A stretch of DNA of 64,000 bases, taken from the NCBI GenBank assembly GCA_010279815.1, contig QEOQ01000378.1:220894-284893 (forward strand). The letters are read 5' to 3'. How positions within the stretch are numbered: the stretch's first letter is position 1; each line of letters starts with the position of its first letter. A program made the position numbers and the translations under genes. Source of the stretch: Brachionus plicatilis. Taxonomy: Eukaryota > Rotifera > Eurotatoria > Ploima > Brachionidae. Below are positions 20,640 to 32,720 of the stretch, in pieces. Below the pieces are notes generated by a model. That model did no database searches. It saw only the letters and a list, made by a program, of their open reading frames with translations, and was not told the DNA's origin.

Positions 20640-21455
20640 AAATAAATAAAAACGAATATATCGGGAAGAGGAAAGAGAAAGGGGAATATTCAATGTCAAA
20701 TTCAAAAATTACTCACGTTTTAGAAGAGATTACTGAGGAAAAGGACCTGGGGGTGTTTGTAACAAGTGATCTTAAGTGGAACAAGCAGTGCACAGTCGCA
20801 GCTATGAAAGCGAATAGAACATTGGGTCAAATAAAGAATTGTTTCAAAAGTCTTGGCCGAGAATCACTGAGACTCCTTTATACTTCACTTGTTAGACCAC
20901 ACTTAGAGTATGCAGTGAGTATGTGGCGCCCATATTTAAAGACAGATGTTAAGATCATAGAAAGAGTTCAAAGAAGAGCAACAAAGCTTGTAGATTTTAC
21001 CAGAGTAAAACCGTATGAAGAGAGGTTGAAAGACTTAAATCTCGTGAGCCTTGAAAATCGTCGCCTGAGAGGTGATTTAATTCAAATGTATAAAATAGTT
21101 ATTGGTCTAGAAAAAGTATCTCTAATGAATGGTATCAACTACACTAAAATTAGCACAATAAACCTAAGAAGACCACATGACAAACGACTTGTCCGTGAAA
21201 TAAATCGCAGAGGTTCATCAAGATATAATTTTTTAACAAACCGTTTGGCAAAGGATTGGAACAGTTTGACAAAAAATGCGATTAATGCGAAAACAATCAA
21301 CAGTTTCAAAGCAATTATTGGCAAAGAAGTGTTTGGATTAGTGAGAAGCAAAGACTGCCAAAGCCTTACATTAGATAAGGCTAAACGCCTCAGTGCGTTG
21401 GTATAGATAGAAATATCTATACTGCAGTTCAACTACTACTACTACTACTACTATA
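20640..21455 (+). mobile_element. 5'-truncated CR1-like LINE, 3' end with ACT microsatellite
   Basis: An uninterrupted frame of about 255 codons (ending at TAG 21406) encodes the end of a reverse transcriptase: EEKDLGVFVTSDLKWNKQC, LYTSLVRPHLEYAVSMWRPY, IERVQRRATKLV and YEERLKDLNLVSLENRRLRG. The 3' UTR folds into TATAGATAGAAATATCTATA and ends in (ACT)n at 21431-21452. Lack of stop codons shows a fairly recent insertion. There is no start codon of its own; the element is cut at its 5' end. Confidence 0.85.
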
Positions 21456-22620
21456 AAAAATAAACAAAATTTTTATTAACTCTAATTTATTTTAATGCTT
21501 GAACTAATTCATGTATTGGTAAATGTGAATTTTGGAACGAAAAAACATAACTAAAATTAAATTAATAGAAAGTAACTTTATTTCTAAAAGCCTAGAAGAT
21601 TAAAACAGGACAGGAGAAGAAACCGTCAAAAAATTTAGAGAAAAATTAATTAGTTTTTTTAAAATAAATAATTTTCAATTAAATAAAATCCTTATCAACA
21701 CAACCAGAAAATAGAAAGTGAGGAAGGCCTCAAAAAAATACTGTTCACGATGCAGAAATGATACAATCAAAACAATATACATATAACGCTGTAAGAAACA
21801 TATTTAAATGTTAAATAAATGTAAGTGGAACAACTTTCAGCATTTCGTAGAAACTTTCCAAGAATTATATTTTATTCGTCTCAAGGGTTTAGACATTACA
21901 AGTGCAAACACATCATGGGCATTGCGTATCGTGGAAGTTTATTTACAGAATTTGCAAAAGAAGATTGGATTTTTAATTATTTTTAATTTCGAATTTAACT
22001 CTTCTATTTTTTAAGTTTATTGTAAAATAAATTCGAAATTATTCTAAGATTAAAATCAAAGTTTTGCGCTTACTCTTAGTTTAAAGTCAGACGTCAAAAT
22101 TTATTCTTAAAAAAATAAAAAAATTTTATAACATGGTTTCGATGGAATAGTTCCGTATGGAATAAACCCAAATTTTGACATTGTTCCAAAAGTAATGGTC
22201 ACGAGTTTACGGTATTATTTCTTTTTTTAATACATTTTATCATCGTTAATTTTAATTTAATTTTTATTTTTTCTAAAAAATTCTAATTCTATTTTATAAC
22301 AATTTTTTATTTTTTGTTCAAATATTGACTGTAACTACTTTAAACTCTAATTCAAAATTCTATGTAAAAATATTCATAATTATTGTATTCGTTTTTAAAA
22401 TTATGCTCAATTAAAATTAATTTTTTTTTAATTTCTTATTCGTATTAGAAATTATAAAACAAAATATTATTTACATTGGGCTGAAAAGAAGGACTTTGAT
22501 CCATTCTGAGCTAACCCGAATCTGTTTTAAAAAAAAAATTTTCTTTTAAAATTTTTTTTACATTTTCAAACAATTGGTCAGCAAAATTATTTTTTAGCTA
22601 ATTAACGTAATCGTCCGAAT
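21456..22620. other. AT-rich intergenic DNA
   Basis: The small frame at 21808-22014 is not recognisable. I see nothing else that I can support. Confidence 0.45.
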
Positions 22621-22965
22621 TGAGTGACATGTCTTTAAAATAGAGTACTCTATTTTAGTGACACGCTGTTATAACATGTAAAAGATTCTATAGTGACATG
22701 TCACTAAAAAATTTAATGACATGTCAGTAAATTCGGATAACTACGTTATAATAACAATAAGACATCATCTGAGCAGCGCACAAGTTATTATCGTAGCGAT
22801 GATACTGACGTTTGTAATGTTTACATTAGTACCCTTGGGCCCGTCTATCCGATCTCTCTCGTTAGACGTATTGGAGCATGTATTTATGCTCCATCTTAAC
22901 TTAAACGCTCATGGTTAAGTTAATTAACTTCAGTGATATCGACAAAGATGTCGCTATATCACAAC
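22620..22965. repeat. GACATGTC repeats followed by three strong hairpins
   Basis: AGTGACATGTC-type words occur at about 22624, 22692 and 22717, along with the palindrome TAGAGTACTCTA. Three consecutive stems follow: 22873-22892 (GGAGCAT/ATGCTCC), 22895-22919 (CTTAAC/GTTAAG) and 22935-22962 (TGATAT-CGACA/TGTCG-ATATCA). The same GACATGTCA and TCCGAATT words appear in the 10.6-13.2 kb repeat nest, so this is probably a related element end. Confidence 0.5.
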
Positions 22966-23559
22966 GTTGAAGCTGAAGAAATCGAGGAACTTGTTTATAA
23001 GAAAACGCGTGGTGTTGGAAAATTATATAGTGATTACCCTGTCAGTTAACTAAAATTCAATAAATTTACTGAATAAATAAATATTTTTGCTATATCTTTT
23101 TAATTAATTTACTGAAGTATATTTAATGATTAAATATAAATTATTTTACTGACCATATAATATCTTGTCATTTAATAAAACATATTTTGCAACATTTTTT
23201 GCTCCAAACTTTACCCCCATCTTTCATAAACTAATCATTCTTTTTTCAGCCAAATAAAAAAGACAATCAACTAGATTACATTTATTTTAATAATAAACAA
23301 TAAAACTAAAACTTTTTAAAGCTTTTTTTTGTTTTTTGCACAAAAACTATTCAAACTTATAAAAACTTAATTTCTTTAATTAATATACTTTTATTCAACA
23401 ATAGAAACAAAAAAATAAAAAAAAAATAATAATTCAATTTTACAAAGCTTATTGAGTTTGTAGAGTTTTTGTTGTTGTTGTTGTTTGTAAATTTCTAAAT
23501 TTCAAAAAAAAAAAAAAAAAAAAAAAGAAAAAAATTTAAATTACACAAAACCATCGAGT

Positions 23560-26500
23560 CTATTTTAACAACAAGTCTTGGTACTCTTTTTGAACAATGA
23601 ACTGTCCGTCATCATCGTACACATCATCTATTTCGCCCTCTTCACTCTCGGCCCTCTTGCCATTCTCCTTTCTCTTCTTTTTGGACGGCTTCAAGTCCTC
23701 GCTAGACTTATTCCTTCGTTTGGCGCTGGACTTTTTCTTTTTCCTTCGCTTAAGCTCCTCATCGCTCTCTTCGCCCTCCTCCCTCTCGCCAAACAAAGCC
23801 TTCACACTCTCGTGTATATTCACACAATCATCGTAGGTCAACGATCCGTCATCATTGACAATCTGGTCCAAGAGACCGCCCAGCGTCATCCTGGCATCGT
23901 CATCATCCAGCTGATCCATGTGCGCCTCCAGCACGCTCCTCAGCATTTCTTTCACAGACTCCACACTTTCCGACTCGCTCTCACTCTCATACTTCTTTCT
24001 CTTGTGTTTTTTGGACGACTTTTTGGACCTGTGCCTTCTGGACTCTTTGTCTTTGCGCTTGGACCTCGACTCGTTCATAATGGAGTCAAGGTCTTCATCC
24101 AGATCGTAGTTGTACGCATTGTCGTCCAAGTCATAGGCAGCATCGTCTGCCAGCTCTTCCTCCTCATCCAAATAGCTCGGGTAGTCGTCCTGGCCCCGCT
24201 GGTTGAACTGGTACTGTGGCGGCAAATGAGTGGGCACTGGGCCGAGCAGCGATTGTCCTTGGCTGTGAAATGGCTGAGGAATAGTCTGCGGCACAATGTT
24301 GTATGCGATGTTGCTGGCAGACATGATCGGAGGGGGGTAGACCCCGGGAGGCCGAGTGATCACGCCACTGGGAGGCATGGTCGTGACACTCGGGCCGTAC
24401 GCGAAAGAATTTTGCATGAAGGCAGGTCTGGGACCGGCCTGCTGGTTTGGCGTGGGCAAAAGACCGGTCTGCTGGGCCGCGGCCACTTGGGGCCTGATCT
24501 GGGCCAGACTGGTCAGGTCAGAGGAAGTTTTGGGCATGGATGGAAGTGTTTTTTGCTCAGCCTGGACCGGATAGGCGAATGGCGCGGCCGTGGTGTCGGT
24601 CTTGATCTTTCTGGCCAGTTTGTTGCTGATTGCCATTTGTTGCTTCTGCAAGTCGGTCAATTGGGAGGCCGAGCTCTGAAGGGTGGTGACCTCGGACGGG
24701 CTGGAGCCGCCGAATTGATCGTTGGTCTTTATTTTAATGCTTATTGATTTTTTGACAAAGTTTTTGAAGCCCGCTGCGGCCATTGCGCTGTTCGACTTGG
24801 CCACTTGGGGCGCTTTCTCTTCCTTGCCGGGCTGGCTGGCCTGGCTGTCTTCGTTGGACTCGTAGGCGCCTGGTTCTTCGCTCGGCTTGGATGTGTCGGC
24901 GCCGATGGGCCGAAATTTGGACTCTGGGCCCGAGGTCTTTGTTTTCTTGGGGCCAAAGCTGCGCTCGGAGTCCGAGTGCAGCGAGCTGTTGTCCTCGTCC
25001 TCGCTGGACTCCTCGGTGCCTGATGAGGACAGCATTGGTTGATCTAGATGGCAAAGAGTTAGAGAGAGAGAAGTGGTTAGTTTGTGGCATGTGGTTACCT
25101 GTGATCAGACAGCGAATTCTTTTTTTGGACATGCATTCGAGCGCCTCTAGACATCGTTCTTTTATTTGGCTTAGTTGTTTGGTCTAGTTGTAAAACAAGA
25201 TTAGATGGTAAAAAGTGTGGCAGTTTGGACAAGTTGGGAGATTAGCTCGGAAATAGACAGATGTGGAAAGAAGTGAGGTTTTTGTGAAAGATTGGGAAAA
25301 GAATGNNNNNNNNNNNNNNNNNNNNNNNNNNNNNNNNNNNNNNNNNNNNNNNNNNNNNNNNNNNNNNNNNNNNNNNNNNNNNNNNNNNNNNNNNNNNNNN
25401 NNNNNNNNNNNNNNNNNNNNNNNNNNNNNNNNNNNNNNNNNNNNNNNNNNNNNNNNNNNNNNNNNNNNNNNNNNNNNNNNNNNNNNNNNNNNNNNNNNNN
25501 NNNNNNNNNNNNNNNNNNNNNNNNNNNNNNNNNNNNNNNNNNNNNNNNNNNNNNNNNNNNNNNNNNNNNNNNNNNNNNNNNNNNNNNNNNNNNNNNNNNN
25601 NNNNNNNNNNNNNNNNNNNNNNNNNNNNNNNNNNNNNNNNNNNNNNNNNNNNNNNNNNNNNNNNNNNNNNNNNNNNNNNNNNNNNNNNNNNNNNNNNNNN
25701 NNNNNNNNNNNNNNNNNNNNNNNNNNNNNNNNNNNNNNNNNNNNNNNNNNNNNNNNNNNNNNNNNNNNNNNNNNNNNNNNNNNNNNNNNNNNNNNNNNNN
25801 NNNNNNNNNAAAAAATTAAAAGTCTTTGCTCGGACTTTTGAAAAAAAAAAGTTCGGACTTGGACTTGACTTGAGACTTGTGACTCTGATCTCACTTGAAA
25901 ATAACTAAATGAAAATTGCAAAAATAATTTTTTAATTATTGTCTTAAAAAATACTATCACTCTTACTGAATTTTACTTTTATTTATTAGAAAATATTATT
26001 ATTTTAAACTGAAGACAATCAGTGTTTCATCAACTAATTTAATTCATAATGCCAAATAAATTTCCTTTTCACTTTCAAAATCTTTTCTTAACTTTCATTC
26101 TTTAATTCTTACAAAAATGTTTTAACAAATTTTGAAACTTTGCATTGACATATCTAAGTGACATTACATCATAGTCCAGATAATTATACACAATTAAGCA
26201 AAATATTGATTTTTTTGTAATTTTTCGAATTAGGCCAATTTTATGCAAAAAAAATTTATATAAACTTTTATTCTAACTTAATATCTGCGACTTAACAAAA
26301 ACTTAAGTAGAAATATTCTGTTTTAAAAAAAATAATGATCAATCAAAATTTGCCAAAAATTTAAGCAATTTTTCAATTTTGAATTTAAATAAAATATAAT
26401 TTTTTCTAAATTTTTTGCCTTTCTTAATAATACAAGATTTAAGGTTAAAGATTTAGATCTGTAAAAAAAACTACTTTACAAAAGAAAGATATTTTAAATT

Positions 26501-29372
26501 AATTTTACTTTTTCCAAATATTTTTCAAAAATTAATTTTATCTTGATTGATTTAAAAAAATACTGAAAAAGAATTTGCCACAGATCTTATCTAAATTATT
26601 TATTAAGAACTAATATTTAAAATTTTAATTCATTAACTCATACATTGTTTAATTTCATGTATTCTTTTATTATCAAGGTACTGTAAAATTGCAATTTAAA
26701 TAGTACAAAATTTTAACTTTTTTTTTTAATAAATGAAAATTAAAGTTAATAAAAAAAATTCAAGAAAAATGCTGAAACATAATTTGTTGCAACTTTTTCA
26801 CATAAAATATAATTTTTATGTTCTTTTTTTCTGCTAAATAAAATTAATAGCCAATTTAAATTTTTTTTACTTATTGTTTTTTTTTAAATTTGGAAAAATT
26901 ATTTTATATAAAATAGGATCAATAAAGCATGTTGCAACATTTTTCTTGTATATCTTTTATTAACTTTAATTTTGATTTATTTGAAAAAAATTAAAAATTT
27001 TTGTTCAATTTACATTTGAATTTCACAGTAAACCTTTTTCAAAAATTTTCTCAAATTAAAAGTTATCTCGATCGAATTATAAAATGCTGAAAAAAAATTA
27101 TTTTTAATTTATAAATCTTCTTTAAAACTTCCATTTCAAATGCAAAGTTGCAACTGAAAGAAAAATTTTTTTAATTTGGAAAATTTTCTTTAAAATTTCA
27201 ATTTCAAAAAACATGACACAATTTTTAGAAAAAAATTTTTCCTTAAAACTTCAAATATAAAGTGGCAAATAAAAGAAAAAAAATTCTAATTTTTAAAAAT
27301 GCTCAATCAAACTCCAATTTCAAATACAGTGGCAACAAAAAAAAAATTTTTTTTAATCTTTAAAATTTTCCCTTAAACTTCTATTTCAAATATAAAGAGT
27401 CAATTAAAAAAAAAGTTTTTTTTATTTTTGAAAATCTTCCTTAAAACTTCTATTTCAAGTAACAAGCCGCAATTTAAAAAAAAAAAATTTTAATTTTTAA
27501 AAATTTTTCCATTAAACTTCAATTTCAAATACAAAGAGACAATTTAAAAAAAAAAATTAAATTTTTAAAATATTTTCCCTAAAACTTAAACAACGATAAA
27601 CTTCAATATCAATTTGAAAAAAAATTTCAATTTTTCCTAGCTGCTAAATTTGTATCGACCAAACCGAGCTTAAAAATTTGAGAAATAAAAATTACCTTCA
27701 AAATATCTGGCAGCATAGCCTTAAGCTTGCTGCCTTTGATGCAGCGGAACATTTCGTTAAGCATGCGCTCCCGGTCTTTGATATAAGAGCCGATAGGCTT
27801 CAAGTGTTCCTTGAGATCGAGCATACTGCTGTCCGAGTCAGTGTGTCCATTGCGAGCATCATTGTTAAACTTAGCCGCTTTCCTGCGTCTAGCTCGCCTC
27901 TCGCTCTGATTGCTCAGCGAGCTAGACGAAGACTGCGAAGCGGACGACTCAGAACCGGACGAACTAGAGCCGGACTCGTTGTTGACCGGCTGTATTTGTC
28001 CGTCCTCGAGCACATCATCCACTCTCTTCCTGCTCTTTTTGCCAGAGTCGTCGTCGTCGTCGCCAGAAGACAATCCCGACGACGACGCCGACTTCTTCTT
28101 CTTCTTTTTGCTCTTTTTCTTTTTGCTCTTCTCGCCACTCTCTTCTTCTTTGTCCTCGTTCAGTCCAATAGACTTCTGAAAGACTAGCGGCAAATTGTTG
28201 GTCGGATGCTGCTTTATAAAGCGGCTGTAGTACGTGTTCGTCTTGATTCTCTTCTGGAACACCTTCTGCTTGTTGTTCGGCTCGAATATGTTGCGGCCAA
28301 GTAGACGATAATTGGGAAACTTTTTGTTCGCCAGCAGCATAGACATCTGCTCCGGATTCAATTGACTCTGTTGTCTGAGCTTGAGCAGCTGCTGGTACTT
28401 TTGTTTTTTTTGCTGATAGTCCTGAATAAGCTGTTGGTGTTTTTCTAGTGTACGCTTTTGCTCTTCGCTTAGAACGTACTCGCGGCCCTCTGCGGACGCG
28501 TTCGCAATGGCCGAGGTGATTTCGCACACGAGCTCGGTGAGCTCGGGGTCGGTGTTGGACGGCGACTTTGGCTCCTCGATGACCTCGGCGTCCGGCTCCT
28601 TGGCCTCGTCCTTCTTGGGCTTGTAGGAGGCGGCGTGTCGGACGCCGGCGGCGTAGTAAGGCTCGGCGTCCTCGGCCGGGTAGAAGCGCTGCCGGGCCAT
28701 CTTGCCGAACTTGGCCATGTAGCCCTGGGGCGGGTAGTAGGGCAGGTTGGGCGGCGGCGCGGCCGGGTAGCGCATGCCCGGGTACATGTGGCGGTAGCGG
28801 GAGGGAGCGGCGCCGGCCGCGTAGTAGCTGGACGGGTATGGGGCCGGCTTGGAGCGGTAGGGGTCGGGCGAGCGCGACGGAGAGCGGGAGCGCGAGCCGT
28901 AGCCGTGGTAGTAGTCGTAGTAGTGGTGGTAGGGGTAGTTGTAGTAGCGGGCGGGGGATGGGGAACGGGCGGCGGGTCGCGGCGGGGAACGCGACTTTTT
29001 TTTGCGCGACTCCTTCGCTTTGGTTTTTTCCCGCGCAGGCGGTGGTGGTGACACTTTTTTTGTCTTGTGAGCGTCAGTTTTTTTGGACGCCTTGGACGTC
29101 TCGGTGGTCTTGCGGCCCCGCGACCGGCTGCGGCTTTTGGAGCGCGCCTTGGCCGGCTTGGAGCGCAGGGCCGGTGGGGATATGGACGATCGGCGGTCGT
29201 TGGTGACCGTTATTTTTAGGCGTTTGGAAGAGGTGGACACAGGCGCCGCCTCTTTTTTGACCACGCGCGAGCACACTGCCGACTTGGGCTTTGACTTGTG
29301 GTCATGGTCATAATCGCGGTCATACTCATGCTTTGACGAACTCCTATGATGTACACGACGTATATCTGTCAT
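23560..29372 (-). CDS. CAAP1: CAAP1-type protein, large three-exon gene
   Basis: Exons on the minus strand are 27696-29372, 25099-25183 and 23560-25043. They join in phase 0 and phase 1 across a 2512-bp intron (holding an assembly gap) and a 55-bp intron, and encode 1081 residues. The junction rebuilds the CAAP1 core: LKPIGSYIKDRERMLNEMF and KLKAMLPDILK from exon 1, QLSQIKERCLEALECMSKKR from exon 2, then MLSSSGTEESSEDED. Human CAAP1, a caspase-activity and apoptosis inhibitor, is about 360 residues. Here an RS-rich and Tyr/Pro-rich N-terminus of about 500 residues and a Lys/Glu-rich C-terminus (ending EEGEIDDVYDDDGQFIVQKE) are added, which suggests a nuclear, RNA- or chromatin-associated protein. 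Exon 1 is strikingly GC-rich at 28.6-29.3 kb. The domain match is by eye. Confidence 0.75.
25306..25809. other. Assembly gap (N)
   Basis: 504 N lie within intron 1 of the CAAP1-type gene. The sequence right after it (25810-25890, GTTCGGACTTGGACTTGACTTGAG) matches the hAT-type MITE at 31767-32017, so the gap probably hides a repeat. Confidence 0.99.
27115..27605. repeat. ~62-bp degenerate tandem repeat in intron 1
   Basis: About seven or eight units carry AAACTTC-ATTTCAAATACAAAG followed by an A-run and a T-run. They lie next to the exon 1 donor of the CAAP1-type gene. Confidence 0.7.
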
Positions 29373-29500
29373 TTAGGGTTTTAAGTTAGATTATGTCAAG
29401 TAATAGAAGAGAGAAAAGTTAAAGAAAAATTTTGTTTTGTTTTTCTTTAAGTTAGATAATGTGAATGGTTATTCTTATTTTTTTTCTGCTATGTATATAG

Positions 29501-29520
29501 ATGTGTGTGTGTGTGTGTGA
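29501..29520. repeat. (GT)n microsatellite
   Basis: About nine GT units upstream of the CAAP1-type gene, 130 bp before its ATG. Confidence 0.9.
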
Positions 29521-29984
29521 GCGCGCTCTGGTGTTTCTTAAACTTAAGGTTTTCTTTGTATTCACGCAGTTAATTATGACTCTCGCTATTCTTCTTAATA
29601 TTGAACAAAATTCTCAAAGCTGTGTTTATTATCAACCATTTTTATTTCTATTTAGTTTATATATACAATTTTGGAGCTTTACATCGATCTCTGTACACAT
29701 AAGCCAATTGCTTACTTGATCGAAATAACTAATAATATTTAAGGCGGTGATTCAAAATTTGTCTTCTAGTCTTGTTTGTCCACTTTTGTTGTGTTGCCAA
29801 TTAACCGCTCATATTTGGTGATGAAATCGAATATGTATATTTGAACCGATATTCGAATAAGTAGCATTTCGAATGAAAATTAGGCTTGAATTTTATTTTT
29901 GAATAATATACTTGAAAATTAATTTTATTTGAGTTAAAAATTGAATCTGTAAAATGTTAGAATTAAAATTTGAAAATATATAAT

Positions 29985-30475
29985 ATAATGATCAAAAACT
30001 GAACATTTCTCACCTTACATATGAAGAAAGGCTAAAAAAACTAGGACTAACCACCCTAAAAGTGAGGAGGGAGAGAGGTGACCTTATCGAATATTTCAAG
30101 ATTAGTAAAGGGTATAGCAAGTTCAAGAGTTCATTGTTTTCGGACGGCCCTGCTGGTAACATTCGTGGTCAAAAGCATAGACTGGTCAAGCAATACACAA
30201 GGATAAAACACAGAGAGCATTTCATTTTAAATCGAGTAGTTGATAACTGGAATAGACTACCACCTGGCGTATTAGCAGCAACATCAAAAGACAATTTTAA
30301 AAAGAAACTGGATGATTTCTTAGCGTCATAACAACTACAGTTAATCAAAACTTATTATTTTTAGTTTATTTATCTAGTGTTTGTAACTCGTTTTAGCTAC
30401 CATAGTGAGACTCTTAGTCTCGCTCTACAGGCCTGTTGTAGCTCATATTATTATTATTATTATAATAAATATTCA
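29985..30475 (+). mobile_element. LINE 3' fragment with ATT microsatellite tail
   Basis: An open frame to 30331 encodes NISHLTYEERLKKLGL, RRERGDLIEYFKI, HREHFILNRVVDNWNRLPPG and FKKKLDDFL, the extreme C-terminus of a CR1-like reverse transcriptase protein. Downstream are the stem GAGACTCTTAGTCTC and an (ATT)n tail. It belongs to a different family from the element at 20640. Confidence 0.8.
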
Positions 30476-30894
30476 ATTTAATATTTGAAAATAAAAATTA
30501 GATCATGTCCCGAATGTGATCAAGTGTTCAATAAAAAATGTGATCATTGGTATCATGTCCAGAATATGATTATTTTGATCACATAACATTTTTTTCATTC
30601 TAGAAATTTCAAAATTTTAAAATTATGTTAGTATTGAATGAAAAAAAAAATACAACTCACCATAATAAACTGTAAGTTTTTGAAACATATATTAAGATTA
30701 AATAAACTTTAAGTTTCTAAAAAAATTAAAATTTAAAAAACTATAAGTATTTGATAGATGAGTTGAATGGGAACCATTCAGGAAATCGGTCAAAAAAAAA
30801 ATCAATATTTTAAGCTTTATATTAACTTGTTAGATTACAACATTTATTTATTTATTTAAAAAATATTTATATAAATTTTTTTCTAAATAAATCT

Positions 30895-30990
30895 ATGGAG
30901 TACTAGTTCTTACTGCTATAGCTGTACGTTACTACGCTACAGCTTGTGGATAAGATCCACGCAGTTATACTACTACTACTACTATTTTAA
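30895..30990 (+). repeat. LINE 3' tail with (ACT)n
   Basis: The stem GCTGTACGTTACTACGCTACAGC and GCAGTTATACTACTACTAC match the design and the last bases of the LINE tail at 21420-21452. No coding part remains. Confidence 0.55.
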
Positions 30991-31026
30991 AAAACCGTAA
31001 AAGAAAAGGCAATTTTTTACAAAAAA

Positions 31027-31179
31027 ATGGTTTTGGCCCCAGTAGAATCGTCAGAAGAAGCTAAATTAGCTGCAAAAAAAGCATTAAGCAAATATTCAAA
31101 TCCGGTAATATTTGTGGTGAATTTATGAAAAATGAAAAAGGCGTTAAATTACACATGTCAAAAAAACACAAAGAATAAT
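31027..31179 (+). pseudogene. Broken C2H2 zinc-finger-like fragment
   Basis: An ATG frame (MVLAPVESSEEAKLAAKKAL) shifts near 31100 into ICGEFMKNEKGVKLHMSKKH followed by a stop, which resembles the second half of a C2H2 finger. The first cysteine is missing. The source gene or element is unknown. Confidence 0.35.
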
Positions 31180-31289
31180 TTAGATTTTGTTTTATTTTTT
31201 TAAATTTTTTTTTTGAAAATTGGTAATAAAGTTTAATATATTTTAAAAAATTTCCTGATCATCAAAAAAATTTATTTTTATTTTTTCAT

Positions 31290-31690
31290 AAATTAGAGGC
31301 TTTTTTGATCACTTGATCACATTCTGGACATGACCCTATTTTTGTATACAAAATAATTCCATCTTGATTTTCTCCTAGACAGCATACTTGTTTTGTCCTA
31401 GCGTAGAGACCACCACCAAGAATAAAGTTTTTATATTTCCTATTTATTTTTTCAAAAAGATAAAAATTAAGAAGTACATTAAGTGAGTTATGCAGGCTAA
31501 ACACATAAAATTGATCGTTGTTTCCATAATTTAACTTAATAAAGAAAATTCCTGAAGAAAACTCCTCAAATGAAAAGTCTTGAATTAATTCTATGCCTTC
31601 CTTAACTAAAATAGCTAATCCCCCTCCATATTTATTAAATGGCTTAAGATAAGGCTGTATTGGTTTATATAAAGGTAAAATAAAAAGTTT
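31290..31690 (-). pseudogene. LINE apurinic-type endonuclease fragment
   Basis: The minus strand reads KYGGGLAILVKEGIELIQD, FSLHNSLNVLLNFYLFEKI, YKNFILGGGLYARTK and CCLGENQDG, matching the APE endonuclease of Jockey-like LINEs. The catalytic G-D-L-N-A motif reads GGLYA here, so it is dead, and the frame stops soon after. Confidence 0.7.
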
Positions 31691-31766
31691 TAATTTGAAA
31701 AAAAAAAAGAAATATAAAATAACATTGTAGGATTAATTAATAACTAATTTTTGTTTTTGTTTATTG

Positions 31767-32017
31767 CAGAGTTGTTTAAAAGTCCCACTCCAGAATTTTT
31801 TTTAATTTGCTAGATCAGGCTTCATATCAAAAAATTTATATACTCTTGGGTGGTCTAATGCAATCGATTTGCCATATATCAGAATTTTGTTGCAATTTTA
31901 GCATAAATTTCTTCTTCAGTATTCAAAATTTTAAAGCCTGGACTTGGACTTTTTTTTTGAAAAAAAAAAGTTCGGACTAGGACTTGACTTGAGACTTGTG
32001 ATTTTTAAACAACTCTG
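31767..32017. mobile_element. hAT-type MITE, CAGAGTTGTTTAAA ends
   Basis: Inverted ends CAGAGTTGTTTAAAA and TTTTTAAACAACTCTG are flanked by 8-bp near-duplications (GTTTATTG at 31759, GTTTATTA at 32018). The 8-bp size and the CAG-G-TTG start fit the hAT superfamily. The interior repeats GGACTTGGACTT and GACTTGACTTGAGACTTG. There is a partial relative at 25810-25890. Confidence 0.7.
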
Positions 32018-32720
32018 GTTTATTAAATAAGAGTTAATAATGTATTAATAAATTAAAATAGTGACTCAATTCAAATGTAATTAATATTAATTACAAAAAA
32101 AAAATTAAATGTGTTTATTAAGTTCCTAATTCAGTATTTTGGTTTTTTGATTATATATTTTTGTTATATAAAAATATTATAAGCGTTTTGTATATATGTA
32201 GTACCGACCATTAAAAATGGAAAACCCTGAAAAATTAGTTTATAAGTGGAATCAACGCTAGTATGAATAGACTTGGTTATATTATTTAGTAACCGCCTTG
32301 TTAAATAAGAAAAAATAAAAAATAAATAAAAAATTAAAAAAAAATGGATAAATAAGTCGAAAGAAAATTAAAAACATGAAATAATTAGAGGTTAGGCATG
32401 TTTAAATATTTAATTGTTTAGTCATTAAAATGATATTTAATTAGTTGTTGAAATTTAGTTATTAGGTTTCGAATCAAGATACATTGAGTACCCAACTCCA
32501 TTGTGTAATTGCTACCTCACTATTTATTCTTTTTTTCCTGAATCATCAAATATTTAAAAATATGTATTCTGCTACTCTCTATCAAAATTTATCTAATTTT
32601 AATTTTAATATTTATCTACTTTTTAAGTTATATTATTTTAACTTTATTTTTTTCTTACTTTTTATTTTTATTTTATTTTCTTTAACTTTGTTTTAATTTT
32701 TTATTATTTTTTAATTAATC
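32018..32720. other. AT-rich stretch, probable LINE remnants
   Basis: No gene is supported. The last part leads without a break into the LINE tail at 32720 and may be its 3' UTR. Confidence 0.4.

Noticed and set aside
22721..22918. 65-codon hydrophobic frame
   Set aside because: It overlaps the GACATGTC repeats and hairpins and lacks any recognisable protein or gene structure.
23578..24747. 389-codon open frame on the plus strand opposite CAAP1 exon 3
   Set aside because: It is a shadow of the GC-rich minus-strand exon; no protein-like domains and no splice context.
25184..25960. Open frames running through N at 25.3-25.8 kb and 36.3-37.1 kb
   Set aside because: They exist only because N is read as open; nothing is known of the sequence.
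28015..29313. Several overlapping Arg- and Gly-rich frames on both strands
   Set aside because: All are alternate readings of the RS- and Tyr/Pro-rich exon 1, whose frame is fixed by the conserved CAAP1 core.
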